DNA of 64,000 nucleotides from Nonomuraea spiralis (GTDB lineage Bacteria; Actinomycetota; Actinomycetes; Streptosporangiales; Streptosporangiaceae): assembly GCF_014648435.1 (NCBI RefSeq), contig NZ_BMRC01000008.1:186001-250000 (forward strand). The letters run 5' to 3'. A model generated the notes under the pieces. That model was given only the letters and a program-made list of their open reading frames with translations. It was not told where the DNA came from and made no database searches. Positions 25,853-33,972 of the stretch are shown in pieces (within the stretch, counting starts at the first letter, position 1; each line of letters begins with the position of its first letter). The position numbers were made by a program, and so were the translations under genes.

Positions 25853-26326
25853 ATGACAGACACCAAGCTCGCGCCCGGCGACGCCGCGCCCGAGTTCACG
25901 CTACCCACCGCCGACGGCGGCACCGTCACCCTCGACGGCCTCCGCGGCAAGAGGGTGATCCTCTATTTCTACCCCGCCGCGATGACGCCGGGCTGCACCA
26001 AACAGGCCTGCGACTTCCGCGACAACCTCAGCCAGTTGACGGACGAGGGTTTCGTCGTCCTCGGCGTGTCCAAGGACAAGCCCGAGAAGCTGGCCAAGTT
26101 CGTCGCCCGCGACGCCCTGACCTTCCCGCTGCTGTCCGACCCCGAGCTGACCGTCCACCAGGCGTACGGCGCCTACGGCCCGAAGAAGCTCTACGGGAAG
26201 GAGATGATCGGCGTGATCCGCTCGACGTTCGTGATCGACGCCGACGGGAAGATCGAGCAGGCGCTCTACAACGTGAAGGCCACCGGACACGTGGCCTCGC
26301 TCAAGAAGAAGCTCGGCCTGGCCTGA
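25853..26326 (+). CDS. bcp: Thioredoxin-dependent peroxiredoxin (Bcp/PrxQ)
   Basis: 157 residues from ATG 25853, after AGGAGGG. It reduces hydrogen peroxide and organic hydroperoxides with thioredoxin. The motif PAAMTPGCTKQACDFRD has the peroxidatic Cys and a resolving Cys five residues later, as in atypical 2-Cys Bcp proteins. STFVIDADGKI is the usual C-terminal strand. The length is typical. Confidence 0.95.
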   Translation: MTDTKLAPGDAAPEFTLPTADGGTVTLDGLRGKRVILYFYPAAMTPGCTKQACDFRDNLSQLTDEGFVVLGVSKDKPEKLAKFVARDALTFPLLSDPELTVHQAYGAYGPKKLYGKEMIGVIRSTFVIDADGKIEQALYNVKATGHVASLKKKLGLA

Positions 26327-26410
26327 GCCCCGGCCCGCGGTCTCCCGGAAAGGCTGCTGCCCGGCCTCGGCCGGAGCGCTAAACTGTCCCCAGCCCGCCT
26401 CGGCGGGACC

Positions 26411-26493
26411 GCGGGCGTGGCGAAATGGCATACGCGGCAGGTTTAGGTCCTGTTGGTGGAGACACTGTGGGGGTTCGAGTCCCCCCGCCCGCA
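26411..26493 (+). tRNA. tRNA-Leu (anticodon UAG)
   Basis: The acceptor GCGGGCG (26411-26417) pairs with CGCCCGC (26486-26492), followed by discriminator A. The anticodon stem GCAGG/CCTGT encloses the loop TTTAGGT with anticodon TAG. A long variable arm and GGTTCGAGTCC T-arm are present. CCA is not encoded. No direct copy of the 3' end was noticed nearby, so there is no sign of an integrated element. Confidence 0.95.
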
Positions 26494-26892
26494 CACGCTC
26501 CCGCGCCGGCTCATGATCAGCCGCGCGGGGCGAAGCACAGTGAGAGCGCGTGCCGCCGGCTCGCCGACGACCAGCCCTATCGGAGCGGTCGCGAAGGTTC
26601 TCGAAGAGCCCGGGCGGCGTATCTGGTGGGGGCCGTCGCCGAGGTTTCCCTAGGGGAGCTGCTCGGTGTCGCGCGGTCCGGGGGTCGGGTCGCGCGGTGC
26701 TTCCTCTTCACCGCGCGACCCGGCGTCGCGATCATGATCCGCCATCACGATCTCCCTTTACTCGCCCGCGAGGGGCGCTCCCATGAACCACAATGCCGTG
26801 TCCGCCGTAAGACCCATGTAAGACCTGGGTCGTACGCGCACTTCCCCCTCTAGGCGGACAAACCCCCGGCGTGGCTTACATATCGTGAGGAT
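26494..26892. other. 399-bp gap between tRNA-Leu and the histidine kinase; no supported gene
   Basis: Open frames here run through the tRNA and have no family resemblance. The inverted repeat GACCCA (26811-26816) / TGGGTC (26826-26831), together with a repeated GTAAGACC, sits about 70 bp before the kinase start. It is a candidate operator for the two-component system. Otherwise nothing is recognised. Confidence 0.6.
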
Positions 26893-28062
26893 GTGTTCGG
26901 CAGGGTACGGGCGTGGTCGAGGCGCCATGGCGGGCTGGTGAGCGTCCTGCGGGTCGCCCCACTCGCCCTCTTCAGCTTGCTCCTGGCGATTCCCTACGCC
27001 TCGCTGAATCCCCCCGAGGGCAGCAGGTACCTGGGCGTGGCTGGCTACGTCGCGCTCTCCGTGCTCCTGCTGCTGCCGCTGCTGTGGCGGAGCAGGCCGC
27101 TGGCGGCGTACGCGGTGGTCTCGCTGGTCTCCTTCGGCCAGTGGCTGGCGCACGTCGATCCGATGCCGGCCAACCTCGCGGTCATGGTCGCGCTGTGGAC
27201 GGTCGCCTCCGAGTGCGCGTTCCGGTGGGCGCTGGCGGCGGGACTGGTGGCCGAGCTGGGGATCTTCCTGGCGCTGGTGAACTGGTCCGTCGCCACCTTC
27301 GGCATGTTCTTCAGCGGCTCGATCTTCGTCGTCACCATCTGGCTCGCCGGCCTGTACGCCAACACCCGCAGGCGCTACCTGGAAGGTCTGGAGGAACGCG
27401 CCGAGCGGGCCGAACGCGAACGGGACCAGCAGGCCAGGATGGCCGCGGCCGCCGAACGCACCAGGATCGCCAGGGAGCTGCACGACGTGGTGGCCCACAA
27501 TGTCAGCGTGATGGTCGTCCAGGCCGACGGCGCGGGCTTCGCCCTCGACAGCGACCCCGAACAGGCCCGGCTGGCCGTACGGAACATCTCCAAGACCGGA
27601 CGGGCCGCGCTCGCCGAGATGCGCAGGATGGTCGGCGTGCTGCGCGAGAGCGAGGACGACGACACCGACTACACCCCGCAACCCGGCCTGGGCCAGCTCG
27701 AAGAGCTGGTACGCGGCGCCGGCGTGCCCACGAGCCTGCGGATCGGCGGGATGCCCGGCGAGCTGCCCGAAGGGCAGCAGCTCGCGGTCTACCGCATCGT
27801 CCAGGAGGCCCTGACGAACGCGCTCAAACACGGCGGCCCCGACGTCCGGGCGCTCGTCGAGATCGACTACGGCGGCCCCGAGCTGGTGGTCCGCGTGACC
27901 GACGACGGCAGGGGCGCCGCCGCGCCGCCCAGCCCCGACGGGCACGGCCTGATCGGCATGCGCGAACGCGTCGGCATGTACGGCGGCGCGGTGTCGGCCG
28001 GCCCCCGCTCGGGCGGCGGCTTCGAGGTGCTGGCCCGGCTCCCGATGATCAGGGCGGCGTGA
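26893..28062 (+). CDS. Sensor histidine kinase (NarL/LiaS class, HisKA_3)
   Basis: 389 residues from GTG 26893; a later GTG near 26938 is possible. Four to five transmembrane segments (about 18-150) with little extracellular sequence suggest sensing in or at the membrane. A short coiled coil (ERAERAERERDQQARM) leads to the phosphoacceptor box ERTRIARELHDVVAHNVSV with its His. The ATPase domain has EALTNALKHGG, VTDDGRGA and GHGLIGMRERV. The response regulator starts at its stop codon. Together they probably regulate the ABC transporter that follows. Confidence 0.93.
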   Translation: MFGRVRAWSRRHGGLVSVLRVAPLALFSLLLAIPYASLNPPEGSRYLGVAGYVALSVLLLLPLLWRSRPLAAYAVVSLVSFGQWLAHVDPMPANLAVMVALWTVASECAFRWALAAGLVAELGIFLALVNWSVATFGMFFSGSIFVVTIWLAGLYANTRRRYLEGLEERAERAERERDQQARMAAAAERTRIARELHDVVAHNVSVMVVQADGAGFALDSDPEQARLAVRNISKTGRAALAEMRRMVGVLRESEDDDTDYTPQPGLGQLEELVRGAGVPTSLRIGGMPGELPEGQQLAVYRIVQEALTNALKHGGPDVRALVEIDYGGPELVVRVTDDGRGAAAPPSPDGHGLIGMRERVGMYGGAVSAGPRSGGGFEVLARLPMIRAA

Positions 28063-28712
28063 TGATCAGGGTGATGCTGGTCGACGACCAGGAGCTGCTG
28101 CGGGCCGGGTTCAAGATGGTGCTCGGCGCCCAGCCCGACATCGACGTGGTGGCCGAGGCCGGCGACGGCGTCGCGGCCCTGGAGCTGCTGGAGCGCGTCG
28201 AGGTGGACGTCGTGCTCATGGACGTGCGCATGCCGCGCATGGACGGCGTCGAGGCGACCAGGCGCATCCACGGGCCGAAGGTGCTGATCCTGACCACGTT
28301 CGACCTCGACGAGTACGCCCTGGCCGCGATCAAGGCGGGCGCGGCCGGGTTCCTGCTGAAGGACGTGCCGCCCGCCGACCTGGTCGAGGCGATCAGGCTG
28401 GTGCACGCGGGCGACGCCGTGGTCTCGCCGCGTACGCTGCGCAGGATGCTGGACCGGTTCGCCGCCCAGTTGCCCGTGGAGGAGCTGCCCGCGGCGACCG
28501 AGCTGACCCCGCGCGAACGTGAGGTGCTGCTCATGGTGGCCCGCGGCCTGTCCAACATGGAGATCGCGAACCGTCTTGAGGTCGCCGAGGCCACCGTGAA
28601 GACGCATCTGGGCCGGGTGCTGGCCAAGCTGGGGCTGCGCGACCGGGCCCAGGTGGTCGTGTACGCGTACGAGGCGGGGATGGTCGTGCCCTCGCATCGG
28701 CCGAAAGGTTGA
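28062..28712 (+). CDS. Response regulator, NarL/FixJ family
   Basis: 216 residues from ATG 28062, sharing one base with the kinase stop. The receiver domain has the acidic pair VDDQE, the phospho-Asp in LMDVRMPRMDG and the conserved Thr/Lys (LTTFD, FLLKD). The C-terminal LuxR-type HTH reads ELTPREREVLLMVARGLSNMEIANRL and is followed by VKTHLGRVLAKLGL. It is the partner of the kinase just upstream. Likely targets are its own promoter and the ABC operon 110 bp downstream. Confidence 0.95.
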   Translation: MIRVMLVDDQELLRAGFKMVLGAQPDIDVVAEAGDGVAALELLERVEVDVVLMDVRMPRMDGVEATRRIHGPKVLILTTFDLDEYALAAIKAGAAGFLLKDVPPADLVEAIRLVHAGDAVVSPRTLRRMLDRFAAQLPVEELPAATELTPREREVLLMVARGLSNMEIANRLEVAEATVKTHLGRVLAKLGLRDRAQVVVYAYEAGMVVPSHRPKG

Positions 28713-28722
28713 CGGGGGTCGT

Positions 28723-28785
28723 CTGAGGTCCTACACGAAGTCCCTCCTCAGGGCCCACAAGTCCTGAACTTTCCACTCCTAGCGT
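28723..28785 (+). promoter_or_regulatory. Candidate operator and promoter of the ABC transporter operon
   Basis: The inverted repeat CTGAGG (28723-28728) / CCTCAG (28746-28751) lies between the response regulator and ABC genes. TAGCGT at 28780-28785 is a possible -10 box. Together they suggest a regulated promoter. Confidence 0.4.
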
Positions 28786-28819
28786 TGGTCGCGACGAAAT
28801 ATTGCGACAAGGAGTGAAA

Positions 28820-29572
28820 GTGACCCTCACCGATTCCCGGCGCGCGGCCCCGCCCGCGGTGGTGGCCAAGGCCCTGACCAAGGTGTACGGCCAGGGCGAC
28901 GCCGAGGTCCACGCCCTTCGCGGCGTGGACGTGGCGTTCGCGACCGGCGCCTTCACCGCGATCATGGGCCCTTCCGGCTCCGGCAAGTCGACGCTCATGC
29001 ACTGCCTGGCCGGTCTCGACACCGCCACCTCGGGCACCGTGCACATCGGCGACGTGGAGCTGACCGGGCTGGCCGACCGGCAGCTCACGCTGCTGCGCCG
29101 GGAGCGGATCGGCTTCATCTTCCAGGCGTTCAACCTGCTGCCCACGCTGACCGCCGAGCAGAACATCAGGCTGCCCCTGGACATCGCCGCCCGGCAGGCG
29201 GACGAGGAGCTGTTCGCCCGGGTCATCGACACCGTGGGGCTGCGCGACCGGCTCGGGCACCGGCCGACGCAGTTGTCGGGCGGCCAGCAGCAGCGCGTGG
29301 CCGTGGCCAGGGCGCTGATCAGCAAGCCGCAGGTGATCTTCGCCGACGAGCCCACGGGCAACCTGGACTCGCGCAGCGGCTCGGAGATCCTGTCCTTCCT
29401 GCGCACCTCGGTCCGCGAGCTGAACCAGACCATCGTCATGGTCACGCACGACCCGGTCGCGGCGGCGTACGCCGACCGGGTGGTGTTCCTGCGTGACGGC
29501 GAGCTGGTCACCGAGGTCAGCGCGCCGACGCCGCAGGCCGTCCTGGACACGCTCATGAAGCTGGAGGGCTGA
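28820..29572 (+). CDS. ABC transporter ATP-binding protein (MacB/LolD type)
   Basis: 250 residues from GTG 28820, with AAGGAG 5 nt upstream. It has Walker A GPSGSGKST, the Q-loop in IFQAFNLLPTLTAEQN, signature LSGGQQQR, Walker B VIFADEPTGNLD and the H-loop MVTHDP. The LLPTLTAEQN region is typical of ATPases that pair with FtsX/MacB permeases rather than importers. It is coupled to the permease gene, which starts 1 bp after its stop. In actinobacteria such pairs beside two-component systems often handle antimicrobial peptides or envelope stress; that use is inferred. Confidence 0.94.
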   Translation: MTLTDSRRAAPPAVVAKALTKVYGQGDAEVHALRGVDVAFATGAFTAIMGPSGSGKSTLMHCLAGLDTATSGTVHIGDVELTGLADRQLTLLRRERIGFIFQAFNLLPTLTAEQNIRLPLDIAARQADEELFARVIDTVGLRDRLGHRPTQLSGGQQQRVAVARALISKPQVIFADEPTGNLDSRSGSEILSFLRTSVRELNQTIVMVTHDPVAAAYADRVVFLRDGELVTEVSAPTPQAVLDTLMKLEG

Positions 29573-29573
29573 G

Positions 29574-32063
29574 GTGCTGAAGACGGCGCTGGCCGGGCTG
29601 CGGGCGCACACGCTCAGGCTGCTGCTCACCTCGCTGGCGATCACGCTGGGGGTGGGCTTCATCGCGGGCACGTTCGTGCTGAACGACACCATCCAGGCGG
29701 GCTTCTCCCAGCGCGTCACCGCCGACGCGGACAAGGTGGACGTGGCCGTCCTGCCCAAGGAGCGCGACGGCGTGCTGCCGGAGAAGGTGCTCGAACGGGT
29801 CCGCGCCCTCGCTGGCGTGACCGAGGCGCAGGGCCTGATCCGCGACCCCGCACCGCTGCTCGGCAAGGACGGCAGGGCGGTCGGCGGCAGCCCGACCACG
29901 GCCGTCTCCATCGTCCCCGGCCCGCTGGACCGTACCTCGATCGTCTCGGGCGCCGGGCCCGGCACCGACGACCAGGCGGCCGTGCTGGACAAGAACACCG
30001 CGAAGTCGCAGGGCCTGCGGCTCGGCGACACGATCACCGTGCTCGACCGCAAGCAGGCCCGGCACGAGTTCAGGCTGGTCGGCCTGCTCGACCCCGGTGT
30101 GGACCAGGAGTTGTCCTTCACCGGCGCGGTCGGCTTCACCTCGGCCACCGCGCAGCGCATGACCGGCGCGAAGGGCTACCGCGAGATCGACGTCGCCGGC
30201 TCGGCCCCCGGGCTGAAGCAGGCCGTCGCGGCGGCGGTCGGCGGCGCGTACGAGGTCAAGACCGGCGCCGAGCTGGCCGACGACCTGGCGGCCTCGGCGG
30301 GGCTGTCGATGCGTACGCTGACGATCGGCCTGCTGCTGTTCGGGGCCGTGGCGATGATGGTGGCCGCGCTGGTCATCTACAACACCTTCACCATCCTCGT
30401 CGCGCAGCGCACGCGGGAGATGGCGTTGCTGCGCTGCATCGGCGCGACGCGCGGGCAGGTGTTCGGCTCGATCGTGCTGGAGTCCTTCGCGGTCGGCCTG
30501 CTCGCCTCCGCGCTCGGCCTGCTCGCCGGGTACGGGCTGGCGGTGCTCGCGCTGACGCTGCTGGCCGCGTTCGACGCCCCCATGCCGACGGACGCGGCGG
30601 TCGCGCTCACGCCGAGCACCATCGGGATCGGCCTGGCCGTCGGCCTGGCCGTCACCCTGTTCGCGGCCCTGCTGCCCGCGCGCGCGGCCACCCGCGTGCC
30701 GCCGGTCGCGGCGCTGCGCGCCCAGCCGGAGGAGCAGGACTTCCGCACCGGCCTGCTGCGTTGGCTGTTCGCCGGACTGTTCCTGCTGGCCGGAGCCGGT
30801 ACGACCGCGTTCGGCGTGGCGAAGCTGCCGCCGGGCGAGCCGAGCACGCTGTTCGTCGTGATGGCCGGGGGCGCGCTGGTCTTCCTGGCCGTGCTGATCC
30901 TCGGGCCGGTGCTGGTCAAGCCGCTGAGCGCGCTGGTGGGCTGGATCCCGGCCAAGCTGTTCGGCGTGCCGGGACGCCTGGCGCTGGACAACTCGGCCCG
31001 CAACCCCCGCCGCGCCGCGACCACCACGGTCGCGCTCACCATCGGCGTCACGCTGATGACGCTGATCTCGGTGCTCAGCGCCTCCACCCGGCTGACCGTG
31101 TGGAACAAGCTGGACGAGCAGTTCCCGGTCGACTACATGCTGGCCGGACAGGTACGGGAGACCGGCGTCCCCCGGTCGGTGGCCGAGAAGCTGCGCGGGC
31201 GGCCCGAGCTGGCCTCGGTGCTGCAGATCCGCGAGACGCCGGGCAAGGTGGGCGAGCGCAGGTTCGACATCGGCACCTACCACGGGCCCCTCACCTCCGA
31301 GGTGGCCTCCGGCTCGATGGCGGGCCTGGCCGACGGGCAGGTCGCGCTGCTCGACTACGCGGCCTCCGCCCTGGGTGTCAAGGTCGGCGACACGGTCACG
31401 GTCCGGACCCAGCGGGCCGGGGCCGTACCGCTGAAGGTGGTCGCCGTCCTCGTCGGGACGAACTCCGCGCTGCCCGCCCTCACCGTCGCCGAGCGGCCGT
31501 TCGACACCTACTACGACCGGGTGCCGGACTCCCGCGTGATGATCAACATCCGCGACGGGGTGGCGGCCGAGCAGGCGCGCCGGGTGGTCAACGCCGCGAT
31601 CGCGGCCTATCCCACCGTCCAGATGTCGAGCTCGACCGAGGTACGCGGGCAGTTCGACGAGACCCTGGACATGCTGCTCATGATCGTCACGGGACTGCTC
31701 GGGCTGGCGATCCTGATCTCGCTGCTCGGCATCGCCAACACCCTGTCGTTGTCCGTCCACGAACGCACCAGGGAGTCGGCGCTGTTGCGGGCGCTCGGGC
31801 TGACCCGGCCGCAGCTCCGGCGCATGCTCTCGGTCGAGGCGCTGGTGCTCGGGCTGATCGGGGCGCTGGTCGGGGTGGCGCTCGGCGCCGTGTTCGGCTG
31901 GGCGGCGGTACGGGCCATGCTGCCCGGGGCGGTCTTCTCCGCGCCGGTCGGGCAGATCGTGCTGTTCGTGGTGTTGTCCGGGCTGGCGGGCGTGCTGGCG
32001 GCCGTGGTGCCGGCGCGGCGGGCGGCCAGGGCGTCCATCGTGGGCTCGCTGGCGACGGGCTGA
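29574..32063 (+). CDS. ABC transporter permease with two FtsX domains
   Basis: 829 residues from GTG 29574. N-terminal membrane segment (about 15-37), extracellular region, then an FtsX domain (about 245-395: TFTILVAQRTREMALLRCIGATRGQV). A middle block of membrane segments and a second extracellular region precede a second FtsX domain (about 700-829: TLSLSVHERTRESALLRALGLTRPQL). This duplicated form is common in Gram-positive peptide-exporting or envelope-sensing transporters. It functions with the ATPase encoded just upstream. Hairpins follow the stop. Confidence 0.94.
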   Translation: MLKTALAGLRAHTLRLLLTSLAITLGVGFIAGTFVLNDTIQAGFSQRVTADADKVDVAVLPKERDGVLPEKVLERVRALAGVTEAQGLIRDPAPLLGKDGRAVGGSPTTAVSIVPGPLDRTSIVSGAGPGTDDQAAVLDKNTAKSQGLRLGDTITVLDRKQARHEFRLVGLLDPGVDQELSFTGAVGFTSATAQRMTGAKGYREIDVAGSAPGLKQAVAAAVGGAYEVKTGAELADDLAASAGLSMRTLTIGLLLFGAVAMMVAALVIYNTFTILVAQRTREMALLRCIGATRGQVFGSIVLESFAVGLLASALGLLAGYGLAVLALTLLAAFDAPMPTDAAVALTPSTIGIGLAVGLAVTLFAALLPARAATRVPPVAALRAQPEEQDFRTGLLRWLFAGLFLLAGAGTTAFGVAKLPPGEPSTLFVVMAGGALVFLAVLILGPVLVKPLSALVGWIPAKLFGVPGRLALDNSARNPRRAATTTVALTIGVTLMTLISVLSASTRLTVWNKLDEQFPVDYMLAGQVRETGVPRSVAEKLRGRPELASVLQIRETPGKVGERRFDIGTYHGPLTSEVASGSMAGLADGQVALLDYAASALGVKVGDTVTVRTQRAGAVPLKVVAVLVGTNSALPALTVAERPFDTYYDRVPDSRVMINIRDGVAAEQARRVVNAAIAAYPTVQMSSSTEVRGQFDETLDMLLMIVTGLLGLAILISLLGIANTLSLSVHERTRESALLRALGLTRPQLRRMLSVEALVLGLIGALVGVALGAVFGWAAVRAMLPGAVFSAPVGQIVLFVVLSGLAGVLAAVVPARRAARASIVGSLATG

Positions 32064-32169
32064 TCCCGATAAAACCGAATAAAAGCGAAAAATCGGGATA
32101 GAGGGTACGAGCAAGAGGCTGCGCGGCCTCGTGGGACGGTGTCACGGGGGACGCCGAGGCCGCGCGGCC
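32063..32169. terminator. Two inverted repeats between convergent FtsX and Imm35 genes
   Basis: ATCCCGAT (32063-32070) pairs with ATCGGGAT (32092-32099). A second 15-bp repeat (32117-32131 with 32155-32169, one mismatch) follows. Neither has a T-run, but their place between convergent genes suggests termination in both directions. Confidence 0.55.
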
Positions 32170-32238
32170 ATGTTCATGTCCGCAGGCCGGGCGCCCTACG
32201 GGGGCGGCGCCCGGCGCGGGGTCGGCGCGGGGCCGGGG

Positions 32239-32508
32239 TCAGCGAGGGGTGCGGCCCGGCCAGAGTTCGGCGACGGTCTCCGGGTCGAGCAGAGGACGGA
32301 CGACGACCTCGCCGGACGCCTTGTCGATCACGAGGCAGGCCCCTCCGACCGTGTCCGGCAACGTGGTGGGATCGTCGGGGTCGAGCTCCCGGATCCAGGC
32401 GACATATCCGTCATGGAAGCCGTACAGACCCACCGAGAGCGGGTCGTCCGGCGGGCGGGTCCCGTTGAAGTACTCCTCCGCCAGCGCCCTGGCCTGGTCC
32501 ATGTTCAC
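32239..32508 (-). CDS. Imm35/YrhB-like immunity protein for the adjacent Tox-PL toxin
   Basis: 89 residues from GTG 32508, which overlaps the toxin stop as GTGA; ATG 32502 is an alternative. The small alpha/beta domain shows features of the YrhB/Imm35 family: an N-terminal helix DQARALAEEYF, a central strand YVAWIRELDP, GGACLVIDKASGEVVV and a C-terminal VAELW helix. In polymorphic toxin systems an immunity gene is placed directly after its toxin, as here, and would block the toxin inside the producing cell. The family assignment is by pattern; binding is inferred. Confidence 0.72.
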   Translation of the reverse strand: MNMDQARALAEEYFNGTRPPDDPLSVGLYGFHDGYVAWIRELDPDDPTTLPDTVGGACLVIDKASGEVVVRPLLDPETVAELWPGRTPR

Positions 32509-33854
32509 CGCGGCCGCCCCTGCCGGTCGAGGATCATGCAGAACACCCCGGTCACCGTCGCGTACGGCGGCTCGACCGACATGTGCCCGCGCTGGGCGTC
32601 GATCCAGATGACCTCGCTGCCGGAGTTGACCGCGTTCCAGACGTGCGAGCCGCCGCCCGGCCAGCGCACCACGATGACGGCGCTCGCGCCGTGCCCGGCC
32701 TCCAGCAGCCGCCGGGCCACCATGGGGTAGGCGTGCCGGCCCTGGCCCGCGTACTGGAAACGCTGGCCGGTCCACCGTTCGATCCTGGCCGCGCCGCCCT
32801 GCTCGCCGGTGAGCAGCGGACGGCCGATGCGGTCGTACTCGGGGAGGCGGGGGGCGGCGGTGGCGGGCTCGCCGTGCCAGGTGGACAACACGGCCAGGGC
32901 GCAGTCGGCGGCGTTGGAGGCCCGGAAGGGGTCGTCCGCCGGGCCGCCGCCGTTGATCAGCCTGACCCAGGTGCCGCGCGGGTCGGGGAACCTCGTGCCG
33001 GGCTCCAGCGCCTGGGCCAGGTCCTGCTCGACCTGCGGGTCCGGTTGCGCCAGCCCGCCCGGCAGCCCGTACGGACGGCACTCGGTCAGCCTCGGCGGCC
33101 TGCGCTCGCGTTCGAACCAGTCTCCGTCGGAGCCGTTCCTGCCCCGGTCGACCCGGACATCGAGCGGATGCCGCCCGTTCCCCGGGACGGGTCCGCCCCC
33201 TCGCACCTCCCCCAGCTCCAGCCGGCGCATCCCCCGCACCGCCGCCCCGAATCCCTGCGTGGGAGGGGTTCTGACGGGGGTGGTGCCGGGCTCCGGCGGG
33301 GTGCTCGTGGCTGTGTCGTGCCCGTTCGGGCCGCCGGAGTGCCAGATCCACGATTCGGGGTTCGCCGCGGGAGCCGGGGGTGTGCTCGGCTCGGTGGCGG
33401 ACATGACGGCGGACGCGGTGGCGCCGTCCGGACCGTCCTCCTCGGCGGGGGCGGACGTCGGATGAGCCCCGCCCGGCGTCGCCGACCCGCCGCTCTCCCG
33501 GTCGCCCGCATGGGGACCCGTCAGTACGGCCCCCGAAGAAGTGGCGAGCCCCGTCAGGACGTCCAGGGCGGCGGCCAGGGCGTTCGGGGTGTCGCCATGG
33601 GAGGCGGGCGGGCCCTGCGCGGGAGGACGGGACGTCGGGGCCTCCGGGGGCCCGTGACCCGAGGGAGCGGCGCAGGGCGTTAAAGGGGCCGAGCCCTCAC
33701 GGGAGGAAGGGGCCTCCGTCGTGGCGGGAACGTCGCCGGGGGCGTCCTCGGCGGCGCGTTCGTAGTCCAGCCACCGGACCCCCTCCCCCACCACCGGGTT
33801 GTACTGCCCCTCCGGAAGGACCCACCGGACGCTCGACTCACGCTCGCGGAACAC
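32505..33854 (-). CDS. Polymorphic toxin with C-terminal papain-fold Tox-PL (glutamine deamidase/protease) domain
   Basis: 449 residues from GTG 33854, with AGGAGG 7 nt upstream. A short ordered N-terminus (RWVLPEGQYNPVVGEGVRW) is followed by about 180 low-complexity residues rich in Pro, Ala, Gly and Ser. The C-terminal 150 residues match the Tox-PL papain fold with the triad Cys318 (SNAADCALAV), His404 (GGSHVWNAV) and Asp419 (EVIWIDAQRG). Tox-PL domains act by deamidating or cleaving target proteins. There is no signal peptide, WXG100, RHS or other known delivery domain, so export is unexplained. It overlaps the probable immunity gene by 4 bp. Alternative: an intracellular protein-modifying enzyme. 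Confidence 0.75.
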   Translation of the reverse strand: MFRERESSVRWVLPEGQYNPVVGEGVRWLDYERAAEDAPGDVPATTEAPSSREGSAPLTPCAAPSGHGPPEAPTSRPPAQGPPASHGDTPNALAAALDVLTGLATSSGAVLTGPHAGDRESGGSATPGGAHPTSAPAEEDGPDGATASAVMSATEPSTPPAPAANPESWIWHSGGPNGHDTATSTPPEPGTTPVRTPPTQGFGAAVRGMRRLELGEVRGGGPVPGNGRHPLDVRVDRGRNGSDGDWFERERRPPRLTECRPYGLPGGLAQPDPQVEQDLAQALEPGTRFPDPRGTWVRLINGGGPADDPFRASNAADCALAVLSTWHGEPATAAPRLPEYDRIGRPLLTGEQGGAARIERWTGQRFQYAGQGRHAYPMVARRLLEAGHGASAVIVVRWPGGGSHVWNAVNSGSEVIWIDAQRGHMSVEPPYATVTGVFCMILDRQGRPR

Positions 33855-33972
33855 GTCCTGCCTCCTGTCCTACTCGACGACCGATCGTAGGGCCGCTGTC
33901 AGGCCACGGAGGGGGAAGTCAGGAAGATTGTCGGTCAGGGCCACCGGCCTTACCTGCGCAAACGCCAGCGAA

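Noticed and set aside
26425..26853. 142-codon frame starting in the tRNA-Leu gene
   Set aside because: It overlaps the tRNA, and the translated product has no recognisable features.
26411..26892. tRNA-Leu as an integration site for a mobile element
   Set aside because: No copy of the tRNA 3' end, integrase or excisionase was found in the following region.
29553..32114. 853-codon minus-strand frame opposite the FtsX permease
   Set aside because: Composition is repetitive Arg/Gln/His/Gly without domains; the plus-strand frame is a clear permease.
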